DNA of 11,993 bases from JBCCTX01 sp039197765 (GCA_039197765.1 JBCCTX010000241.1:1-11993), one strand, 5' to 3'. Shown: positions 1 through 7,848, numbered from the stretch's first letter. The notes: generated by a model from the letters alone, not told the origin. Translations and numbers: made by a program.

Positions 1-1
1 G

Positions 2-493
2 GCAAAAGAGGGCTTACCCTTTCTAGCAAATGGGGAGATGGGGACGGTCCGCTATGTCCATGAGGAGTCCAAAGAAACCCGATATGGCTTAAATTGGATG
101 GATGCTGAAATTGAATTCATCACAACAGGTGGACATACTACCCTAATCGCTTGCAAAATTGTGCTAGACTTGCTCAACAACAAGCAGCCACAGTTGGACA
201 CGGCACAACTCAACCTTATCGCAAGGGCAAGGCAAGAGGAATATATAGGGCTACCTGCAGGTCAAATGCGGGAGGCACTCAGAACAGATCCTTATATCAA
301 TGCTCTCCAGGTAAAATATGGGTACGCCATAACGGGCCATAAAGCACAAGGAGGGCAGTGGGAAAACGTAATTGTAGGATTTGAGCCTAACTACAGCAAT
401 GATTACAAAGCCTATATACGATGGACCTACACCGTTTTTACCCGAGCAGAAGAGCGATTATTTTTGCTTAATTGCCCCTTTATTGAAAGTTGA
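2..493 (+). CDS. RecD/UvrD-like ATP-dependent DNA helicase, C-terminal fragment
   Basis: This is the last 163 codons of a gene whose start lies before the window; the frame is open from base 2 and ends in TGA at 491-493. It is likely the C-terminal RecA-like domain (UvrD_C_2 type) of a superfamily 1 helicase, which unwinds DNA with ATP during repair or recombination. The sequence shows a small beta-rich segment near the fragment start (LPFLANGEMGTVRYVHEE), typical of the SH3-like insert before motif V in RecD-like enzymes. It then shows motif V (YGYAITGHKAQGGQWENVIV) and motif VI (YTVFTRAEERLFLL) with the arginine that contacts nucleotide. Walker A and B would lie upstream and cannot be checked. 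An ATG at base 38 is internal to the domain and is not the real start. Exact subfamily (RecD2-like or other) is uncertain. Confidence 0.85.
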   Translation, partial: AKEGLPFLANGEMGTVRYVHEESKETRYGLNWMDAEIEFITTGGHTTLIACKIVLDLLNNKQPQLDTAQLNLIARARQEEYIGLPAGQMREALRTDPYINALQVKYGYAITGHKAQGGQWENVIVGFEPNYSNDYKAYIRWTYTVFTRAEERLFLLNCPFIES

Positions 494-506
494 CATAGCG
501 GCGTAA

Positions 507-523
507 TCCATGGTCCATGGCTT
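507..523. repeat. short GGTCCA-type repeat, two direct TCCATGG heptamers
   Basis: TCCATGG occurs twice back to back at 507-513 and 514-520, giving two NcoI-like palindromes, followed by CTT. The segment ATGGTCCATGGCTTC resembles the left arm of the hairpin at 7791-7848 (ATGGTCCACGGCCTTC). Both copies begin within 14 bp downstream of a plus-strand stop codon. No matching inverted arm is seen here, so it would be a solo half-element. Seen in sequence; membership of a genome-wide repeat family is inference. Confidence 0.45.
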
Positions 524-639
524 CACCTTTACGATCATAATGTGGAAGCATTTAGTCTTTAGATCTTTAGCTGTAGCACTTTCTGTTTCCAATTGGAACC
601 ATGAAGGGGCCTTTGTACTAAAAATCAAACCTAATTTCT

Positions 640-1596
640 ATGGCACGCAAACCTTCGCTAAAGGAAGTTGACTTTCGAGACCTGGGCTTTGGTACCCGAA
701 TTAGTTCTAGCACTTCGAGGCTCATCAATCCCGATGGTACCTTCAATGTGCGTAAAACTGGAGGGGGAATTGGAGCTATTCACCCATTCCAAATCCTAAT
801 TGCCATGCCCTGGTGGAAATTTTGGCTATCCATTCTAATAGCCTATGTGGTCATTAATAGTGCATTTGCCCTTGTGTACCTTGCTGTAGGCATCCAAAAC
901 TTAAGCCATGGCCCCGGACCGGGTGCTGAATGGGTAGATAAATTTGCCCATGGGTTTTATTTCAGCGTTCAGACAATCACTACCCTGGGATATGGGACTA
1001 TAAGTCCCGAAAACCACACTACATCTCTGATCTCCTCTTTTGAAGCCATGCTTGGGTTAATGGCCTTTTCACTGGGAACAGGAGTCCTTTACGGGCGGTT
1101 TGCACGTCCCTCCGCCAAAATTCGGTTTAGCCAATATGCACTTATAGCTCCCTACGAAAAAGAATCTGGCCTCATGGTTAGAATTGTCAATCGACGATCC
1201 AATCAACTGATAGAGCTGAGTGCACAAGTATTTTTTGTCATTTATGAAAAGCGAGGAAAAAAAACGCAACAGCGATTCTACAGACTTCCCCTTGAGCGTA
1301 ATCAAATCACCCTATTTCCCCTCAATTGGACGATTGTCCATCCTATAGACAAAGCTAGTCCTATGCACGGAAAAACAAAGGCAGACTTAATCGCTGCAAA
1401 TGCAGAGTTCCTGGTGATCATTAAAGGCTATGATGATACCTTTGCACAAACTGTTCACGCACGGTATTCCTACAAATGTGAAGACCTCATATGGGGAGCA
1501 AAATTTGAACCCATGTACTACACCGATGAGGATGGTATGACGGTAGTAGAAATCGATAAGATTGACGATTGGACAGAAAAACCTCTTGAGAAATAG
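640..1596 (+). CDS. KirBac-type inward rectifier potassium channel
   Basis: This is an integral membrane potassium channel of the prokaryotic inward rectifier family, 318 residues, a usual length for KirBac. An N-terminal cytoplasmic segment with a slide-helix region leads into TM1 (about 61-83). The pore helix and selectivity filter TLGYG follow at 115-119, and TM2 lies at about 134-153. The conserved membrane-to-cytoplasm linker FARPSAKIRFS (154-164) precedes a C-terminal immunoglobulin-like cytoplasmic domain. That domain carries the family hallmarks WTIVHPIDKASPMHG (230-244), KADLIAANAEFLVIIKGYD (247-265) and HARYSYKCEDLIWG (273-286). The start at 640 is preceded by an A/T-rich leader without a clear Shine-Dalgarno, normal for Bacteroidota. 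It stands alone; its neighbour downstream is convergent with a 41-bp gap. The family forms tetramers, and some members are controlled by anionic lipids; gating in this one is not predictable from sequence. The filter shows no anomaly. Confidence 0.93.
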   Translation: MARKPSLKEVDFRDLGFGTRISSSTSRLINPDGTFNVRKTGGGIGAIHPFQILIAMPWWKFWLSILIAYVVINSAFALVYLAVGIQNLSHGPGPGAEWVDKFAHGFYFSVQTITTLGYGTISPENHTTSLISSFEAMLGLMAFSLGTGVLYGRFARPSAKIRFSQYALIAPYEKESGLMVRIVNRRSNQLIELSAQVFFVIYEKRGKKTQQRFYRLPLERNQITLFPLNWTIVHPIDKASPMHGKTKADLIAANAEFLVIIKGYDDTFAQTVHARYSYKCEDLIWGAKFEPMYYTDEDGMTVVEIDKIDDWTEKPLEK

Positions 1597-1637
1597 CGAT
1601 GGGCCTTTAGAGAAACATATCGGCACCTGGAATCATC

Positions 1638-4016
1638 TTATTCTTCTCTTAAAGTATCTGAAGGATTGGCAATAGCAACCTGAAAGCTATGTATACTTAC
1701 CGTAAGGAAAGCCAAACATAGCACCAGCATTCCAATAAGAACAAAGATCCAGAAATGTATCTCTATTTGATAAGCGAAAGACTCCAGCCACCTGTCCATT
1801 ATATACCAAGCAATGGGGCTTGCCAGAAGAATTGATAGGCCAACCAGTTTCAAAAAATCCTTAGAAATAAGTCCAACTAGGCTTCTTGAACTAGCCCCTA
1901 GAACCTTTCTTATCCCGATTTCTTGGGTCCTTCTTTTAACCGAATAAGTTGCCAACCCAAATAACCCTATACAGGCAACAAAAATGATTAAGCCAGAAAA
2001 TATTTTTAGGATTGTACCCATTTTCAATTCAACCCTATGCATTTGGGTATAGGTATCGTCCAAAAAAGAATAGGTAAAAACTTGTCCTGGAAAAAGTCGA
2101 TTGAATATGGTTTCAGATTTGGCTAGCGCTTCTTGAATATTTGATTTCTTGGCCCTGCCCATAACCATCGTACTCCAGCCCTGTGTATTAAATATGAGTA
2201 GTGGTTGAATGGGCTTATGCAGACTAGAAAAATGGAAGTCCTTTACTACCCCAATTATTTGTCCTTCCTTATTTCGCCATTTTATTTTTCGCCCTTCTAC
2301 AGGTTCCGGAATATTAAACGTCTTAATCGCTGTCTCATTTAGAATGATATTATGTATATCCAAAGACTTGTTGGCATCAAACCACCTTCCTTTGACCATA
2401 TCAAATTCAAAAAGGTCCATTAGGTATTCATCTGCAGACAAGGTAACCATCAGTACATCCATGTCAGGATCCATTCCCTCCCAACTCAGCCCCCCATTTG
2501 CACTTTCAATATTTACCAGAGATCCATTGCTTGAAGCTACTGCCTCAAACTCTGCTAGACTTCTCAGCTCTTCCTCTAAAACGGGAAAGTTTCTTTCATT
2601 TTGCTCCCAATCTCCTCTCCATAAATCAGGGCTTATAGAAACTACATAGGATCGGTCGTATCCAACGTCTTTTGATTGAATGTAGCTAATCTGTTGAAAT
2701 AGAATAAAAGTACTAACCAAAAGAACAATGGCTAAGGAAAACTGAGTAATTACCAAGATTTTTCTCAACGATATGCCCTTTTGGCCTACATTTTTTTCAA
2801 AAATTCTAATGGGATTATTTCTTGCGTAGAGTAAAGCCGGATAAAACCCCGAAAGGAAAATGCTAAAAAGAATAATTCCCGAGAAGATCCCATACAAGGT
2901 AGGATTTGATAAAGATAACTCAAATCTGATACCCGTAAGATTATTAAAAGTGGGTAAGCAAATTTTAGCCAAAAGGATGGCGAAAAAGAAAGCTGCAAAA
3001 CTTACCAGTAGGGACTCTAAAATTACTTGCCAAAAGATGTTTTGGAAGGAAGCCCCCATCACTTTTTTCAACCCAATTTCTTTCACCCTATTATTCAGAA
3101 GTGCCGTAGAAAGATTGATATAATTAAGTCCCGCTGCAAGCAAAAGCAATAAACCGATTATTCCCAAAATGTAGGTCCAAGCTTTATTCTGGGAAGCATA
3201 TGCGTTACTTTCCACCAACTCGTTGAATCGTACCTCCTGCAGGGGTTCAAGGGTAAAGGAAGAACTGCTATCCCCTGTTCGCTGGACAAATAAATCTGTA
3301 ATATTCTTCCCTAGTACATCCGGTTCAATAGTTGGGGATATCTTAACGAAGGTAGAGTAATTTGAATTTTCCCAGTTCAGCTCGTTTTCAAGCTGTTCAG
3401 GATCTGCTAAGTACCCTTGGAGCGGGATAAATACCTTAAATTGAAAAATAGAATTTGTAGGATTATTAGCCAGAACCATTGCAACACGGAACTCCACCGT
3501 ATCTAACCGTATCATCTTTCCCAGTGGGTCCCCTTCACTGAATAGTTTTTTAGAAAGTCCCTCCGTAATGGCTATGCTAAAGGGGTTTCGGTAAAAAGAA
3601 GCCTTATCCCCCAAAATTACCTGATAGCGAAAAATATCGAACCACCCTGAATCTACATAAGCGAGGTAAGGTTCTTGAAATAGGTTTCCATCTTCTAATT
3701 CAAGGGTGGGTTCCTTCCCAATATTAGCTTTCGCTAGGCTTTTGACACCCATCAACTCTGACTTTATCCCATACGTCAAGGGCATAGGAACTTGATCAAA
3801 ATGCCATATTTCGTCTCCAAAGTCCAAATGCTGAACAACTCTATAAATAGAGTCTGGGTCTTCATGGAAGGAGTCAAAGCTTAACTCATTCTGAACCCAA
3901 ATGAAGATCAGAATCGACGCAGCCATACTAACGGTCAATCCTAATAAATTGATGAAGGTAAAGAGTTTCTGAGACCAGAGACTTCTTACAGCTAATTTGA
4001 AATAGTAAGGTAACAT
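1638..4016 (-). CDS. FtsX/MacB-type ABC transporter permease, orphan (792 aa)
   Basis: A large inner-membrane permease of the two-module MacB_PCD/FtsX architecture common in Bacteroidota. TM1 is at about 19-41 and is followed by a periplasmic MacB_PCD-like domain (about 45-275). A first FtsX module comes next (about 280-400) with the cytoplasmic signature VKEIGLKKVMGAS (311-323). A further TM (about 420-440) and a second periplasmic domain (about 450-665) lead to a second FtsX module (about 668-790) with RRTQEIGIRKVLGAS (695-709) and the usual ANPSDTLREE-type tail. The family works with a separate MacB-like ATPase in lipoprotein, peptide or drug export, or in mechanotransmission. No ATPase is encoded in the window, so substrate and partner are unknown. 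It lies 97 bp downstream of the fasciclin lipoprotein gene in the same direction and could be co-transcribed. It is paralogous to the permease at 5307-7790. The start MLPYYFKLAVRSL is the family-typical N-terminus. Confidence 0.93.
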   Translation of the reverse strand: MLPYYFKLAVRSLWSQKLFTFINLLGLTVSMAASILIFIWVQNELSFDSFHEDPDSIYRVVQHLDFGDEIWHFDQVPMPLTYGIKSELMGVKSLAKANIGKEPTLELEDGNLFQEPYLAYVDSGWFDIFRYQVILGDKASFYRNPFSIAITEGLSKKLFSEGDPLGKMIRLDTVEFRVAMVLANNPTNSIFQFKVFIPLQGYLADPEQLENELNWENSNYSTFVKISPTIEPDVLGKNITDLFVQRTGDSSSSFTLEPLQEVRFNELVESNAYASQNKAWTYILGIIGLLLLLAAGLNYINLSTALLNNRVKEIGLKKVMGASFQNIFWQVILESLLVSFAAFFFAILLAKICLPTFNNLTGIRFELSLSNPTLYGIFSGIILFSIFLSGFYPALLYARNNPIRIFEKNVGQKGISLRKILVITQFSLAIVLLVSTFILFQQISYIQSKDVGYDRSYVVSISPDLWRGDWEQNERNFPVLEEELRSLAEFEAVASSNGSLVNIESANGGLSWEGMDPDMDVLMVTLSADEYLMDLFEFDMVKGRWFDANKSLDIHNIILNETAIKTFNIPEPVEGRKIKWRNKEGQIIGVVKDFHFSSLHKPIQPLLIFNTQGWSTMVMGRAKKSNIQEALAKSETIFNRLFPGQVFTYSFLDDTYTQMHRVELKMGTILKIFSGLIIFVACIGLFGLATYSVKRRTQEIGIRKVLGASSRSLVGLISKDFLKLVGLSILLASPIAWYIMDRWLESFAYQIEIHFWIFVLIGMLVLCLAFLTVSIHSFQVAIANPSDTLREE

Positions 4017-4113
4017 CGGGCAAAGGCTTACTTTTACTCATCAAAATTTACGAAGAATGAATCGGCTTTCAAAAGCATTTCGCCCGAAAGTTGATACAAT
4101 AATCGTTAAACTT

Positions 4114-5049
4114 TCACCGAGTAGTGGGTAATATTCGATCGATGATTTGAATGATTCCATCGGTCGCTTGCACATCTCCCAATAGGAGCGAAGAACTATC
4201 ATTGACTACATACATATCCTGCTCTGGAACAGGTCCTGGACTCAACTCTACGCCAACTGTAAGGCTATTTTCGAGGGTATTCCAAGTAGAATTCGCCAAT
4301 TCTTCTATCCCATAGTTCCCGGAGATAATATGTCTCAAAATCAAGGTTTGGAATTCCTCATCGGCAATGTCGGATATCCCTCCGAGCCCCCTTTCATTCA
4401 GATAATTGGTGAAAGCAGTATTGGGGGGAGTAATAATGGTGTATATATTCCCGAGAGTAAGGCTATCGAAAATTCCAAGGTCTTGTAGGGAATTACGCAT
4501 AATCGAGAGGGAGATATTTTGAGAAAAAATATCTTCTATGCCTGGTGGTATTAGGACTGCATCGATAAAGTGGATAACTCCATTACTCGCTTCTAAATCC
4601 AGACGGGTTCCTTGCACTGAGCCATTTAATACCAGGGTAGTGGACGTAGGTTCAATCAGCAGACTCACTCCTGAGTTATTCGGAGATTGGTTGGAAAGTG
4701 TAGTGTAATAATCTGGAGAAATTTCCCCACTTCTACCGACTCCCGGCACAAAATGATAGCCCACAAGGTTGGATAAGGTAGTATCCGGTATAGCTGATAC
4801 ACTGGCATATCCTTGTTGGGATAAAAAGGCTTCCATAGCCTGGTTATTGGGTGCAAAAACAGTGTTTATCCCTAACTCTGCCACACTTGCAAAGGGTGAA
4901 ATGGATACTGCTTCCGCAAATAGAGATAGGTTTCCTTCACTCTCTAGGGTTACTTGGAGATTCTCTAAATTATCTGTTTCGGTATCCAAACAAGCAGATA
5001 GGCCTAAAAGTAATACAGCTCCAAAACATAACCAGTAAAACTTTCTCAT
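4114..5049 (-). CDS. lipoprotein with two fasciclin (FAS1) domains
   Basis: 311 residues. The N-terminus MRKFYWLCFGAVLLLGLSAC is a lipoprotein signal peptide with lipobox LSAC and modified Cys20. Two FAS1 repeats fill the mature protein. Domain 1 (about 30-170) has an H1-type motif TVFAPNNQAMEAF (63-75), the YH segment (98-99) and an H2-type motif NGVIHFIDAVLIPP (156-169). Domain 2 (about 175-310) has TIITPPNTAFTNYL (204-217), RHII (239-242) and TDGIIQIIDRILPT (297-310). Domain 2 has TIITPPN where the usual motif is TVFAPTN, a mild divergence. FAS1 domains mediate adhesion and protein or carbohydrate contacts at the cell surface; the specific ligand cannot be read from sequence. The lipoprotein is probably anchored in the periplasm or outer membrane. 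It sits upstream of a permease gene on the same strand and is divergent from a second permease, with a 257-bp intergenic region between. Confidence 0.92.
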   Translation of the reverse strand: MRKFYWLCFGAVLLLGLSACLDTETDNLENLQVTLESEGNLSLFAEAVSISPFASVAELGINTVFAPNNQAMEAFLSQQGYASVSAIPDTTLSNLVGYHFVPGVGRSGEISPDYYTTLSNQSPNNSGVSLLIEPTSTTLVLNGSVQGTRLDLEASNGVIHFIDAVLIPPGIEDIFSQNISLSIMRNSLQDLGIFDSLTLGNIYTIITPPNTAFTNYLNERGLGGISDIADEEFQTLILRHIISGNYGIEELANSTWNTLENSLTVGVELSPGPVPEQDMYVVNDSSSLLLGDVQATDGIIQIIDRILPTTR

Positions 5050-5165
5050 GTTAATAGTATCTAGCTTTAAAATCGGATGCTAAAGTAAAAAATATCAAAG
5101 ACTTTCTTTAGCTTAAGATAGAGCGGAAATAAATGCACTCTATACTGGTTTTCTCCTCATGAAAC

Positions 5166-5217
5166 ATGCATCATTTCGGCCATAAGTGTTTGATATCGAA
5201 CACTGAAAATGATGCAT
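5166..5217. promoter_or_regulatory. nested inverted repeat, probable enhancer/operator site
   Basis: A 52-bp element with two nested symmetries. The inner one is the near-perfect palindrome AGTGTTTGATATCGAACACT (5185-5204), with a single T/G mismatch and a GATATC core. The outer one is an 11-bp perfect inverted repeat, ATGCATCATTT (5166-5176) and AAATGATGCAT (5207-5217). It lies between divergent genes, so a terminator role is unlikely. The inner palindrome is centred about 96 bp upstream of the start site predicted from the sigma-54-type promoter at 5264-5280, a typical distance for an NtrC-family activator site. The symmetry is seen directly; the binding role is inference. Confidence 0.6.
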
Positions 5218-5263
5218 AGACCAAGAACCTCTCATATATCACTGATTATCAATTGATTATACC

Positions 5264-5280
5264 TTGGCACACGAATTGTC
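5264..5280 (+). promoter_or_regulatory. sigma-54 (RpoN) type -24/-12 promoter
   Basis: TTGGCAC at 5264-5270 followed by ACGAA and TTGT at 5276-5279 matches the RpoN consensus TGGCAC-N5-TTGC with exact spacing. GG is at 5266-5267, followed by ten bases and then GT in place of the canonical GC. With position 5279 as -12, transcription would start near 5291 and give a 16-nt leader before the ATG at 5307. This also argues against the in-frame ATG at 5253, which lies upstream of the promoter. The GC-to-GT change at -12 weakens the match. Confidence 0.6.
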
Positions 5281-5306
5281 AAAGCCTTATTATATTAATT
5301 AATACC

Positions 5307-7790
5307 ATGAAACATATCTTCAAGTTGACCATTCGAAAGCTACGGAGGAAAAGCTTTTACGTGTTTCTCAATATTCTAGGACTCTCCATCGGGTTTGCCT
5401 GTTGCTTCATTATATACTTATATATTCAGGATGAACTCGCCTATGACACCTTTCATCCAGACCTAGATCGATTGTATCGAATCAATCAAAGCAACATTTG
5501 GGTGGAAGATCCTGTTCCTTTTGCATCCACAGGGCCTGGAGTTGCCTTTGCTTTACGAGAAATTCCAGAGATAGAAAGCATTCATAGAATTCATACACCA
5601 GGGGAAGCGTGGATTCGGTACCAAACACAGGAGGGGGAAAATAAGGTATTCCAAGAAAATGGAATCTTAGCTGCTGACTCCAACTTCTTTGATATGTTTG
5701 GATTTCAGCTACTTGAAGGTAACCCAAAGCAAGTCCTTTCTGAGCCCAATGCTCTGGTGCTTACCCAATCTACAGCAAAAAGGTATTTTGGAGATTCAGA
5801 ACCAATCGGTCGGACACTAAATGTAGACTTTGGGTACCTTAGGGAAGATTGTATTGTAAGGGGAATTGTTGCAGATCCGCCTGAACAATCGCATTTCGGA
5901 TTTGACATGCTGCTCTCCATTCACATAAACCCTTCCGTAAAGGAACGGAGCTGGAGCTGGGTATGGACTACTTTTGTAACCTATGTAAAACTCAAACCTG
6001 GCATCGATCCAAGGAATATCGAGCGTAAATTAAATGATCTCCCGCGCAAATACGCCACCCAGACCCTTCGATGGGTTATGGGATATGACTCATTTGAAGA
6101 ATACGAAGCGGAAGGAAAAAAGTGGAAATTGTTTATTCAACCCGTGGCAGACATTCACCTTAAATCTGGTGAAATTGGGAATCGATTGGGAGGAATAAGC
6201 GACATAAGGTATGTATATGCTTTTGCGGCGACTGCCTTGCTGATTCTGTTGTTATCCTGCATCAATTACATGAATTTATCAACGGCACGCTCTGTAGAAC
6301 AATCCAAAGAGGTAGGGGTCCAGAAGGTAATGGGAGCTTCCAGGGCTCACTTAATTACCCAATTTCTATTTGAATCCTTACTGTTCAGCGTCTTTGCCCT
6401 TGTCATTGGATTGGGGATGGCAGACTTGCTTCTAGGTTCTTTTAACCAATTGGCACAAAAATCATTGACTCTTTCTATTCAGGAAAACTGGATGCAAATA
6501 GGCGGCTTTTTCTTTCTGTCCTTGTTTGTGGGATTTTTCGCAGGCCTTTATCCAGCTACCTATCTCACGCGTCTCAAGCCTGTAAAAAGTTTGAAAGGCA
6601 GTGGAGCCTTAGGTAAGCAAAAGAAAGTTTTACAAAATTCCCTAGTCACCTTTCAATTTACGATCTCAATCTGCCTGATGATTTGTACGTCTTTGGTCTA
6701 CAAACAATTGCAGTATACAACAAATAAAGAATTGGGATTTCAGAAGGAAGGGTTGTTGGTAGTAAGTAATGCAGAGAGGGCCGGAAATAAACTTCCCGTA
6801 TTCATAGAGAGCTGCAAGAATATTTCCTATATCAAAAATGCAGGGGTCTCGGATGCTTCTCCACCAAGGATATTCAACTCCGACTATTTCAAACCTTTGG
6901 AAAGCGCATCAGCCGAACTTCCTCTCTCCTACATCCACGCAGATGAATCCTATTTACATACTTTGGGAATCAATTTGAAAGTGGGAAGGAGTTTTTCCAA
7001 AGAATACGGTTCCGAGGTTAGAAATGTCATTCTGAATGAATCGGCAGCGAGAGAAATGGGATGGATAGCGGATCATACGGAAGATCTTAATTCACTTCTG
7101 GGTAAGCAATTGGAGTATACTTCGGATGAAGGGAATGCCTACACAGTTATAGGAATAGTTGAGGACTTCCATTTTTGGTCCTTGCAAGCGGAAATTGAAC
7201 CTCTAGCAATATTTTATGAGGGATCCAGCGTATTTACACCCACCTATCGATATGCAAGTCTCAGGCTTTCTTCCCCTAATCTCCAGCATATGCAAGAGGT
7301 ATTGGTAGAAGTTAGGAAACTTTGGGAAGGATTGGATACAGGTATTCCCTTACAGTACTCTTTCTTGGATGAAGACTTCAATCGAGCTTTTATACGAGAA
7401 GGTCAATTGGGGAGGGTTCTGTCCATCTTCACTGGGCTTGCGCTGTTTATAGCCTGTCTGGGTTTATTTGGTTTATCCGCTTACGCCATTGAGAAAAGAA
7501 GCAAAGAAATTGGAATCCGAAAGATATTGGGAGCTTCCTTTGCCAATATCCTGAAGCTATTTGGGAAAGAATATATACCCATTGTGGGTATAGCTTTTGT
7601 AATTGCAGCCCCTGTCGGGTATATAATTATGTCCAGGTGGCTAGAGGATTATGCTTACAAAACCCCTATAGGCGTAGAGATTTTCTTGCTAGCGGGAATG
7701 GTTGCCTTACTCTTATCTTGGATCACAATAGCTTTTTTCGCTATACAGGCGGCCAAAAGACTTCCCATACTGGCCTTAAGGGATGAATAA
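5307..7790 (+). CDS. FtsX/MacB-type ABC transporter permease, orphan (827 aa)
   Basis: Second large permease with the same architecture as the one at 1638-4016. The start is taken at 5307 (MKHIFKLTIRKLRRKSFYVF) because this is the family-typical N-terminus; the open frame extends to an ATG at 5253 that adds an atypical 18 residues. TM1 is at about 20-40, and the first periplasmic domain at about 45-300. The first FtsX module (about 303-425) carries SKEVGVQKVMGAS (333-345). A middle TM lies at about 446-464 and the second periplasmic domain at about 470-700. The last module (about 704-825) carries SKEIGIRKILGAS (732-744). The protein ends in LPILALRDE, equivalent to the usual NPVxxLRxE tail. 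No ABC ATPase gene is adjacent. Regulation appears to be by a sigma-54-type promoter with an upstream palindrome. The substrate is unknown. Confidence 0.93.
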   Translation: MKHIFKLTIRKLRRKSFYVFLNILGLSIGFACCFIIYLYIQDELAYDTFHPDLDRLYRINQSNIWVEDPVPFASTGPGVAFALREIPEIESIHRIHTPGEAWIRYQTQEGENKVFQENGILAADSNFFDMFGFQLLEGNPKQVLSEPNALVLTQSTAKRYFGDSEPIGRTLNVDFGYLREDCIVRGIVADPPEQSHFGFDMLLSIHINPSVKERSWSWVWTTFVTYVKLKPGIDPRNIERKLNDLPRKYATQTLRWVMGYDSFEEYEAEGKKWKLFIQPVADIHLKSGEIGNRLGGISDIRYVYAFAATALLILLLSCINYMNLSTARSVEQSKEVGVQKVMGASRAHLITQFLFESLLFSVFALVIGLGMADLLLGSFNQLAQKSLTLSIQENWMQIGGFFFLSLFVGFFAGLYPATYLTRLKPVKSLKGSGALGKQKKVLQNSLVTFQFTISICLMICTSLVYKQLQYTTNKELGFQKEGLLVVSNAERAGNKLPVFIESCKNISYIKNAGVSDASPPRIFNSDYFKPLESASAELPLSYIHADESYLHTLGINLKVGRSFSKEYGSEVRNVILNESAAREMGWIADHTEDLNSLLGKQLEYTSDEGNAYTVIGIVEDFHFWSLQAEIEPLAIFYEGSSVFTPTYRYASLRLSSPNLQHMQEVLVEVRKLWEGLDTGIPLQYSFLDEDFNRAFIREGQLGRVLSIFTGLALFIACLGLFGLSAYAIEKRSKEIGIRKILGASFANILKLFGKEYIPIVGIAFVIAAPVGYIIMSRWLEDYAYKTPIGVEIFLLAGMVALLLSWITIAFFAIQAAKRLPILALRDE

Positions 7791-7848
7791 TCGATGGTCC
7801 ACGGCCTTCTGGATTTTACCAACAGAAAGTTAGGTCGTGGACCATCGA
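7791..7848. repeat. long hairpin between convergent genes (GGTCCA-type element)
   Basis: The left arm TCGATGGTCCACG (7791-7803) and right arm CGTGGACCATCGA (7836-7848) are a perfect 13-bp inverted repeat. The stem extends through one G-U pair and three more pairs to 7807/7832, giving 17 pairs. Inside it, TCTG (7808-7811) can pair with CAGA (7823-7826). The element starts at the base after the TAA stop of the permease and ends 14 bp before the stop of the convergent azurin gene. It could stop transcription from both sides, but it has no T-tract, so an intrinsic terminator is not certain. Its left arm resembles the repeat at 507-523, which suggests a dispersed palindromic repeat. Confidence 0.7.

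Noticed and set aside
585..600. Small palindrome TTCCAATTGGAA (587-598) upstream of the KirBac gene
   Set aside because: Short, A/T-centred and with no second copy or supporting promoter; likely chance.
601..621. Six-codon open frame before the KirBac gene as a leader peptide
   Set aside because: Too short, no regulatory codon pattern and no attenuator hairpin.
1597..1637. Terminator between KirBac and the convergent permease
   Set aside because: The 41-bp gap shows no convincing inverted repeat or T-tract.
2209..2649. 146-residue plus-strand open frame inside the first permease
   Set aside because: Antisense shadow of a well-supported gene; low-complexity Ser-rich translation without family features.
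4017..4113. Search for a sigma-54 promoter upstream of the minus-strand permease
   Set aside because: No GG-N10-GC arrangement is found on the minus strand in this gap; co-transcription from the FAS1 gene is more likely.
5080..5087. TACTTTAG on the minus strand as a -7 element for the FAS1 gene
   Set aside because: It is one base off the consensus, but no TTG lies at the proper 17-23 bp distance; the nearest is only 8 bp away.
5253..5306. Upstream in-frame ATG extending the second permease by 18 residues
   Set aside because: The extension lacks family similarity and covers the predicted sigma-54-type promoter; the ATG at 5307 begins the family-typical MKHIFKLTIRKLRRK sequence.
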